A DNA stretch of 43,543 nucleotides from a virus, in the IMG/VR virus record IMGVR_UViG_3300034523_000200, positions 1 to 43,543 of that record; one strand, 5' to 3'. Shown here in pieces: positions 38,159 through 43,543 of the stretch; the first letter of the stretch is position 1, and the number at the start of each line of letters is the position of its first letter. The position numbers were made by a program, and so were the translations under genes. The notes beneath the pieces were generated by a model that was given only the letters and a program-made list of their open reading frames with translations, was not told the DNA's origin and did not search any database.

Positions 38159-39208
38159 GTGCCGATCACTACCAATGGCCTGTGGGGCCAGATAATCGAC
38201 TTCGACAACCTGTATCAGGCTTACCGAGAGGCACGGCGCGGCAAGCGCAACCGGTCTTCGGTGATGCGCTTTTCAGCCAACGTCGAAGAGAACCTGGTCA
38301 ACCTGCAAAACCACTTGATATGGAAAAGCTGGAAGCCCGGCAAGCCCCGCGAATTTGTGGTCAAGGAACCCAAGCTGCGCCTGATACAGGCCCCGCCCTT
38401 TGCGGATCGCGTGATCCATCACGCCCTGGTGCGGGTGGTCAATCCCCTGTTTGAGCGCAAGTTCATCAGCGACTCCTATGCCTGCCGCATTGGCATGGGC
38501 ACGCAAGCCGCTGTGGCCCGAGCGCAGCACTTCATGCAGGTGGCCAAGCGCAATCACGGCCCCGGGGTGTACGTGCTCAAGGCCGACATCAGCCGATTTT
38601 TTGCCAGCATCCGGCATCACGTTTTGTTGGGGGAGATCCAGCGCACCATTGCCGACAAGAACGTGTTGTGGCTGTGGCGTCAGATCATCAATGGCTATGG
38701 CAACGAAACCGGCATTGGCTTGCCGGTGGGGGCGCTGACCAGTCAGCTAGGGGCCAACATCCTGCTGAACCGCCTGGATCATGTCGCCAAGGACCGCATG
38801 GGCATCAAGCATTACGTGCGCTACATGGATGACTTTATCGCCGTACTGCCTGACAAGGAGTGCGCGGCAGCGGCCCTGGCCGAACTGTCGACCGAAGTCG
38901 CCGCGCTGAGCCTTGCGCTCAACCCGAAAACTGCCATCCACCCCTGGCAGCGCGGCCTGGACTTTTGCGGTTACCGGATCTGGCCCACCCACCTGCTGCC
39001 ACGCAAGCGCAACATCAAGCGCGCCCGCGCTTCGTTCCGGCAACTGATGACACGCTACCGACAAGGCCAGATAGACCCGCAGTATGTCCGGCAACGGGTC
39101 TGCAGCTTTCTGGCGTACACCAAGCACTGCAACGCCCGCCGCACCGTCGAGGGCGTGCTGGGGGATTTGAAGCTGGTCAGAGCCCCGGCGTTACCCGTAA
39201 CACCGTAA
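38159..39208 (+). CDS. DGR-2 reverse transcriptase
   Basis: The protein has 349 aa from GTG 38159 (TAAGG upstream). RT motifs in order are 'LIQAPPFADRVIHHAL', GMGT (~112), 'VYVLKADISRFFASI' with a catalytic Asp (~143), 'GLPVGALTSQLGANILLN' with the DGR-type SQ (~195), and 'HYVRYMDDFIAVL' with YMDD (~222-225). A C-terminal thumb with 'GLDFCGYRIWPTHLLPRKR' follows, typical of DGR RTs. It differs in the active site (YMDD rather than YVDD) and overall sequence from the DGR-1 RT. Confidence 0.95.
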   Translation: MPITTNGLWGQIIDFDNLYQAYREARRGKRNRSSVMRFSANVEENLVNLQNHLIWKSWKPGKPREFVVKEPKLRLIQAPPFADRVIHHALVRVVNPLFERKFISDSYACRIGMGTQAAVARAQHFMQVAKRNHGPGVYVLKADISRFFASIRHHVLLGEIQRTIADKNVLWLWRQIINGYGNETGIGLPVGALTSQLGANILLNRLDHVAKDRMGIKHYVRYMDDFIAVLPDKECAAAALAELSTEVAALSLALNPKTAIHPWQRGLDFCGYRIWPTHLLPRKRNIKRARASFRQLMTRYRQGQIDPQYVRQRVCSFLAYTKHCNARRTVEGVLGDLKLVRAPALPVTP

Positions 39209-39250
39209 CACCGCACACCTTGCCTTCCGGCAAACACAAGCCGCCAACGG

Positions 39251-39272
39251 CCCGCCATCGAGCGGGTTTTTT
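39251..39272 (+). terminator. terminator-like hairpin before the sheath gene
   Basis: CCCGC / GCGGG with a six-base loop and six Ts, followed by CTGGAGA and the sheath ATG. It separates the DGR-2 cassette from the sheath gene. Confidence 0.65.
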
Positions 39273-39291
39273 CGTTTCTGGAGATTGCCTT

Positions 39292-40473
39292 ATGAGTTTC
39301 TTTCACGGCGTCACGACCTCTATCGTGAACGACGGGCCGCGCACTATCTCGCTGCCGTCGTCCTCGATCATTGGCCTGGTCGACACCTTCGTCGCTGCCA
39401 CCGGCCCGCTGGCCGAAGGCATTCCGACCGCCACGCCGGGCGTGCCGGTGCTGATCACCACTGAGCGCGAAGCCATTGCGGCATTCGGCGCTGACTCGGC
39501 AATCACCCGGGCCTGCCAGGCGATCTATGTCCGCGCCAAGGCGGTGATCGTCGCGGTCGGTGTCGAGCAGGGGGTAGATGTTGCCGCGCTGACCTCGGCC
39601 ATCATCGGTGGCGTCAAGGCCAATGGCGACCGTTCTGGCCTGCAAGCGCTGCTCGACGGCAAGAGCCGGTTCAACGCCCAGCCTCGTTTGCTGATCGCAC
39701 CGCTGCATTCCGCCACGCAAGCCGTAGCAACGGCCATGGATTCGCTAGCCGAGAAGCTGGGCGCAATCGCGATCATCGACGGCCCCGGCACCACCGACGA
39801 AGCCGCCCTGGAATACGCCCTGGAGTTCGGCAGCAAGCGCCTCTACATGGTTGATCCGGGTGTGCAGTACTGGGACACCGTGGCCAGCGCGACCGTGAAT
39901 GCCCCAGCCTCGGCGTGGGCGGCGGGCATGTTCGCCTGGACCGATGCCAACTACGGGTTCTGGGTGTCGCCGTCCAACAAGGAAATGGTCGGCATCACCG
40001 GCACCACGCGCCCGGTGGAGTTCCTCGACAACGACCCGACTTGCCGGGCGAACCTGCTCAACAACGCGTTTATCACCACGATCATCCGCGATGGCGGCTA
40101 CCGCCTGTGGGGCAACCGCACGCTGTCCAGCGATTCCAAGTGGACGTTCGTCACCCGCGTTCGCACCCTCGACATGGTCATGGCCGCAGTGCAGGCGGGC
40201 CACAAGTGGGCCGTCGACCTGGGAATTACCAAAACTTACGTCAAGGACGTGACCGAGGGCCTGAACGCCTTCATGCGCGACCTCAAGACGCAAGGCGCGC
40301 TGATCAACTTCGAAGTCTACCCCGACCTTGAAATGACCACGGCCACGCAGCTGGAGCAGGGCAAGATTTTCTGGCGCATCCGCTTCACTGACGTGCCAGT
40401 CGCAGAAAACCCGACGTTCCTGTTCGAAGTGACCAATCAGTGGGTCACCGAAGTTCTCGATATCAAGGCCTAA
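39292..40473 (+). CDS. FI: tail sheath protein, P2 FI-like
   Basis: The protein has 393 aa from ATG 39292. 'FFHGVTTSIVNDGPRTISLPSSSIIGLVDT' at the start, 'PRLLIAPLHSATQAVATAMDSLAEKLGAIAIIDGP' and 'GNRTLSSDSKWTFVTRVRTLDMV' are the standard features of P2-type sheath proteins. It forms the contractile outer tube. The normal length (~390) confirms the start. Confidence 0.95.
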   Translation: MSFFHGVTTSIVNDGPRTISLPSSSIIGLVDTFVAATGPLAEGIPTATPGVPVLITTEREAIAAFGADSAITRACQAIYVRAKAVIVAVGVEQGVDVAALTSAIIGGVKANGDRSGLQALLDGKSRFNAQPRLLIAPLHSATQAVATAMDSLAEKLGAIAIIDGPGTTDEAALEYALEFGSKRLYMVDPGVQYWDTVASATVNAPASAWAAGMFAWTDANYGFWVSPSNKEMVGITGTTRPVEFLDNDPTCRANLLNNAFITTIIRDGGYRLWGNRTLSSDSKWTFVTRVRTLDMVMAAVQAGHKWAVDLGITKTYVKDVTEGLNAFMRDLKTQGALINFEVYPDLEMTTATQLEQGKIFWRIRFTDVPVAENPTFLFEVTNQWVTEVLDIKA

Positions 40474-40485
40474 GGAGGCTCCAGC

Positions 40486-40995
40486 ATGGCAATGATTCCT
40501 CAAACACTCTTCGGCCAGAACATGTCCGTGGGCGGCATCAGCTTTCAAGGCGAGGTGCCCAGCTTCACCCTGCCGAAACTGACCCTAAAAACCGAAGAAC
40601 ACCGCGCTGGGGGTATGGACGCCCCTATCGAGTTGGACATGGGCATGGAGAAGATGGAGTCCAGCTTCACGACCACCGGCGTGCGCAAAGAGTCGATGAA
40701 ATACTTCGGCCTGGCGGACCAGACCGCCTTCGATGCGGCGTTTCGCGGCACCTTCAAGGGCCAGAAAGGCGCGGAAGTCGGGGTGGTCGCGACCATCCGC
40801 GGCATGCTCAAAGAGATTGATCCGGGCGACTGGAAGTCCGGTGACAAGGCCGAGTTCAAGTACTCGGTGGCCGTCAGCTACTACAAGCTGGAAGTCGACG
40901 GCGCGCTCGTTTACGAGATCGATCCGCTGAACGCCGTCCGCGTGATTGACGGCGTGGACCAGTTGACCCAGTACCGCACCAACCTCGGCATTTAA
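40486..40995 (+). CDS. FII: tail tube protein, P2 FII-like
   Basis: The protein has 169 aa. 'LPKLTLKTEEHRAGGMDAPIELDMGMEKMESSFT', 'GVVATIRGMLKEIDPGDWKSGDK' and 'YKLEVDGALVYEIDPLNAVRVIDGVDQL' are characteristic of the P2 FII tube family. It polymerises into the inner tube through which DNA passes. It follows the sheath by 12 bases with a clear AAGGAGG. Confidence 0.95.
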   Translation: MAMIPQTLFGQNMSVGGISFQGEVPSFTLPKLTLKTEEHRAGGMDAPIELDMGMEKMESSFTTTGVRKESMKYFGLADQTAFDAAFRGTFKGQKGAEVGVVATIRGMLKEIDPGDWKSGDKAEFKYSVAVSYYKLEVDGALVYEIDPLNAVRVIDGVDQLTQYRTNLGI

Positions 40996-41007
40996 GGAAA
41001 GACCACC

Positions 41008-41328
41008 ATGCAAGTAGCCAACGAAGCCAAAAAGCCCGATCCAATCCCGAGCTGGATGCAGATCGATGCCGAAGGCGTCACGGTCCAGTTGACCGCGCCC
41101 AGCAAAATCAACGGCATTCAGGTGGACTCGATTCGCCTGCGCTCGCCCACACTGCGCGAGGTCCGCACCGCGCAAAAAGTCCACTCGGGCGATGAGGAAA
41201 AGGTCGAGCTGATGCTGTTTTCCAGCCTGGCCGATACGTCCGCCGCCGATCTGGAGGGGTTGAAGCTGAAGGATTATGTTCGCGTGCAAACCGCCTATTT
41301 TCGCATGGGTGAAGACGACGAGCTTTAA
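41008..41328 (+). CDS. E: tail assembly chaperone, P2 gpE-like
   Basis: The protein has 106 aa. 'PSKINGIQVDSIRLRSPTLREVRTAQKV' and 'EKVELMLFSSLADTSAADLEGLKLKDYVRVQTAYFR' match the P2 gpE tail assembly chaperone. It binds the tape measure before tube assembly. The frame ends at CTT TAA C (41323-41329), where a +1 slip would extend the protein into the downstream T-like frame. Confidence 0.88.
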   Translation: MQVANEAKKPDPIPSWMQIDAEGVTVQLTAPSKINGIQVDSIRLRSPTLREVRTAQKVHSGDEEKVELMLFSSLADTSAADLEGLKLKDYVRVQTAYFRMGEDDEL

Positions 41329-41440
41329 CACGGCCCTGATCCGACTCGCGGCTAAACGTCTGTCGAAAGAAACGGGGTTCACCCTTTCCGAGATTGAAAA
41401 TATGCCGTTTTACGACATGGTTTGGTGGCTCACTGAGTGA
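41008..41440 (+). CDS. E+T frameshift product of the tail assembly chaperone
   Basis: Joining 41008-41325 with 41327-41440 (+1 at CTT TAA C) gives 143 aa. The added part is 'NTALIRLAAKRLSKETGFTL' then 'SEIENMPFYDMVWWLTE', resembling the short T-type extensions of tail chaperones. The slip site has the same layout as the bacterial prfB site (CUU-stop-C). P2 uses a -1 shift here instead. Separate translation from GTG 41309 (43 aa) is an alternative. Confidence 0.65.
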
Positions 41441-41480
41441 GCCGCCCGGCCCGTGAATCTGCCCTAGATGAGGTGGCGAC

Positions 41481-43543
41481 ATGGCGAACAATTTAGCGCT
41501 TGGTCTGGTGATTGGCGGCACCGTGAGCTCTACGGTGGGGAGCGCCTTCAAGGACGTAGAGGGTCGCATCAAGCGCTTGGATGCTGTCGGGGCCAGGTCG
41601 CGGGTGCTGCAGCGAACCATTGGCGACACCATGCGCCTGCGTCAGGAATGGCAAAAAGCGCACGCCTCGGGAGCGGCAGGGGCTGATGGCCTGCGCCGCA
41701 AGCTGGAGGCCAATCTCGACGGCCTCAAGCGCCAAGGGGTTGAGGTTAGAAACCTCGGCAAGGCCTACCAGCAAATGGGCCGTCTCGCCCGTAGTGCTGA
41801 ACTCAAGTCCAAGGGACAAACCCAGTTGCAGCAAGGTGGTGCTGGGCTGCGCAGAGTCGGCACGGGCGTGGCCGTTGGCGCAGCAGCGTTGGCGTTGCCG
41901 ACCAAAGTCAGTGCGGACTACAACGCAATCATTCGTGACATCGCGATCAAGGCGGGCATTGCCAACAAGCCGCAAGAGGGCGAAGTCTCCAGAAAGATCA
42001 TCGAGACATCCCGCGACAGCGGCATGGCGCGTAACGAAGTAGCGGATCTGGTCAACGCCCTGGTGGGTGCGGGCATGGATCTGACCAAGGCGATGGAGTA
42101 CGCACCGGTCGCCGCCAAGTTCGTTGTCGGCCAGGGCGCGGACGGCGTCGACACTGCCAAAATGATCAACGCGCTGATGCAGAACGCGAAGATTACCGAC
42201 CCGGCGAAGATTCAGCAGGCGCTGGAGGCGGTCGCGTTCCAGGGCCAGGCGGGCAGCTTTGAAGCCAGTGACATGGCGAGGTGGTTCCCTGAACTGCTGG
42301 CCGGCATGGGCCGGCTGGGCATCGAGGGCAACGATGCAGCGACGCAGCTAGGGGCCATGCTGCAGGTGCAGATGAAGACGGCCGGCAGCAGCGATGCGGC
42401 CGCCAATAACCTCAAGAACTGGATGGAGAAAATCGGTTCAGGCGAAACGGTCAAGGCCTACAAGGCTGCGGGAATCGACTATCAGGCGTCGATGAATACC
42501 GGCCTGCTGAACGGCAAGTCCACACTGGAATCCAGTTTCGCCCTGGCGCAGAAGTACGTCGAAGCGACAGACCCGAAAAAGTCCCAGCTGATGGCCGAGT
42601 CCATGGCAAAGATCAGCCAGGAATCCGACCCGACCAAGGCCAAGGAAATGATGAGTTCCTTGGAGCAGGCGTTACGCACTGGGGATCTGTTCGCAGACAT
42701 GCAGGTTAAGGCCGCGCTTACGGCCTACATGCAAAATAAGGATCTTTACGAGCGACTGAAAAAGGACTCGGGTGGCGCCAAGGGCATCCTGGACAAAAAC
42801 CTGATCGAACGCCGCGACACGTCGTCACAGAAATGGAAGGAAGCCGGGCAAGGTACAGACGACGCCATGCGCAGCGTGGGGGATGCTCTGGCACCGCTCA
42901 CGGACCGTTTGGCCAGCGGTATCATCACCGTCACAAAAACTATCAGCGGGCTGGCCGAGGAGTCGCCCAAGGTGGTCGCGGGCGTAGTGGCTTTGGGCGG
43001 CGGCATTGCTGCAGCCGCCTCGCTGTTCTCCGGCTTCAAGATTATGAAAGGCCTACTGAACATCGGGCGCGGCGTTCTCGGCGGCGGCTCCGGCGGTGTT
43101 CAAAAGGTTGAAATCGTCAACCCGGGCGGCGCCGGGGATGAGGCGACCGGCACAGGCAAGCAAGGCAAGGCCTCCATTGCCGCCGCGCTGATCAAAACGG
43201 GCCTCGATGCGTACAAGAACAAGGACGGACCGCCAGCGGAAGGCGGGAGCGAGGCCCAAAAGGGCGGCTTTGACCTAGCCGATACCGGCCTCAAGCTGCT
43301 GGAAACATTCCAGGAGGCCAAGGGCGGGGAGTCCGGTGGCGGCGACAGTGACGGCCCGCAGCGGGTCTTCGTGGTCAATGCGGGCGAGATGGGCGGCGCT
43401 GCAGCAGGCCAGCCAGGCCAGGGTGGCCGTAGCAATCGGGCGGGTCGGCGCACGCGCAACGGCCCCGCCGGAGGTAGTCGGGCTGGACGTCGCCCACCCC
43501 GGCCACCCACACCACCCGTTCCGGTTCCGCGTCCGCCGCCTCG
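41481..43543 (+). CDS. tail tape measure protein, N-terminal part (continues at base 1)
   Basis: The frame starts at ATG 41481 and is open to the end of the window, continuing at base 1 after the 127-bp overlap; the whole protein has 935 aa. The N-terminus has 'RSRVLQRTIGDTMRLRQEWQ' and coiled-coil regions. The central part contains 'DYNAIIRDIAIKAGIANKP' and 'NALVGAGMDLTKAMEYAPVAAKF', the core of the phage tape-measure family (PhageMin_Tail). A hydrophobic segment (VVAGVVALGGGIAAAASLF) follows. The length corresponds to the tail length. Confidence 0.92.
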   Translation, partial: MANNLALGLVIGGTVSSTVGSAFKDVEGRIKRLDAVGARSRVLQRTIGDTMRLRQEWQKAHASGAAGADGLRRKLEANLDGLKRQGVEVRNLGKAYQQMGRLARSAELKSKGQTQLQQGGAGLRRVGTGVAVGAAALALPTKVSADYNAIIRDIAIKAGIANKPQEGEVSRKIIETSRDSGMARNEVADLVNALVGAGMDLTKAMEYAPVAAKFVVGQGADGVDTAKMINALMQNAKITDPAKIQQALEAVAFQGQAGSFEASDMARWFPELLAGMGRLGIEGNDAATQLGAMLQVQMKTAGSSDAAANNLKNWMEKIGSGETVKAYKAAGIDYQASMNTGLLNGKSTLESSFALAQKYVEATDPKKSQLMAESMAKISQESDPTKAKEMMSSLEQALRTGDLFADMQVKAALTAYMQNKDLYERLKKDSGGAKGILDKNLIERRDTSSQKWKEAGQGTDDAMRSVGDALAPLTDRLASGIITVTKTISGLAEESPKVVAGVVALGGGIAAAASLFSGFKIMKGLLNIGRGVLGGGSGGVQKVEIVNPGGAGDEATGTGKQGKASIAAALIKTGLDAYKNKDGPPAEGGSEAQKGGFDLADTGLKLLETFQEAKGGESGGGDSDGPQRVFVVNAGEMGGAAAGQPGQGGRSNRAGRRTRNGPAGGSRAGRRPPRPPTPPVPVPRPPP
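43417..43543. repeat. terminal direct repeat, copy 2 (assembly overlap)
   Basis: Identical to 1-127; see that entry. Removing one copy gives a circle of about 43,416 bp. Confidence 0.93.

Noticed and set aside
1-43543. CRISPR arrays, complete tRNAs, insertion sequences
   Set aside because: No regularly spaced repeat-spacer arrays, no full tRNA and no transposase were found on either strand.

Overview
The window is the whole genome of a temperate, contractile-tailed phage of Pseudomonas, closed into a circle. Bases 1-127 and 43417-43543 are identical, and the tail tape-measure frame runs through the junction without interruption (41481 to the end, then 1 to 872, 2808 nt in total). The linear ends are therefore an assembly cut, and the unique genome is about 43,416 bp. 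The host genus is inferred from the high GC content and from small accessory genes that resemble Pseudomonas prophage families, such as a PrtN-like pyocin activator.

Layout. (1) 21223-43543 plus 1-4896, + strand, late genes: holin, lambda-type head genes (terminase, gpW, portal, ClpP-like protease, decoration protein, major capsid protein), P2-type tail and baseplate genes (V, W, J, I, fibre, sheath, tube, E/T chaperone, tape measure, U, X, D), then endolysin and spanins. (2) 5041-7113: DNA adenine methylase, an attP region whose core resembles a tRNA 3' end, and a tyrosine integrase. (3) 7124-15291, - strand, early-left operon: excisionase-like protein, a truncated Lar-like peptide, a complete diversity-generating retroelement (DGR), a DHH phosphoesterase, YfdQ-like, PrtN-like and KilAC-like proteins and a dNMP kinase. 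(4) 15294-16439: immunity region with an S24 repressor, a Cro/YdaS-like protein and four TTAACC-N5-GGTTAA operators. Two of these sit in the spacers of the predicted leftward and rightward promoters. (5) 16440-21200, + strand, early-right: hairpin repeats, CII-like protein, zinc-finger protein, primase-helicase, an iteron array, a possible late regulator and an 11-bp phased repeat array in front of the late operon.

The outstanding feature is TWO complete and different DGRs in one 43-kb phage. DGR-2 (36452-39208) is classical. It has a tail-fibre variable repeat, an Avd, a template repeat (TR) and a reverse transcriptase (RT). Its TR and variable repeat (VR) differ at 12 of 100 positions, every one a TR adenine. 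DGR-1 (7530-11593, - strand) has its own RT, Avd and TR and two variable genes. Of its 26 TR/VR differences, 25 fall at TR adenines. DGR-1 lies in the repressor-controlled early operon rather than with the tail genes. One of its targets is an in-frame fusion of a DHH phosphoesterase to a DGR-variable domain, with an internal start that could also release the variable domain alone. The phage therefore appears to diversify an adsorption protein with one element and early, apparently non-structural proteins with the other.

Other points of note are a prfB-like CTT-TAA-C +1 frameshift site in the tail assembly chaperone, a frameshifted membrane/zinc-ribbon gene, paired integrase arm sites, repeated hairpins with a shared loop in early transcripts, and terminator-like hairpins placed just before Shine-Dalgarno sequences in the late operon. 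Protein families were assigned by recognising motifs in the translations, without database searches.
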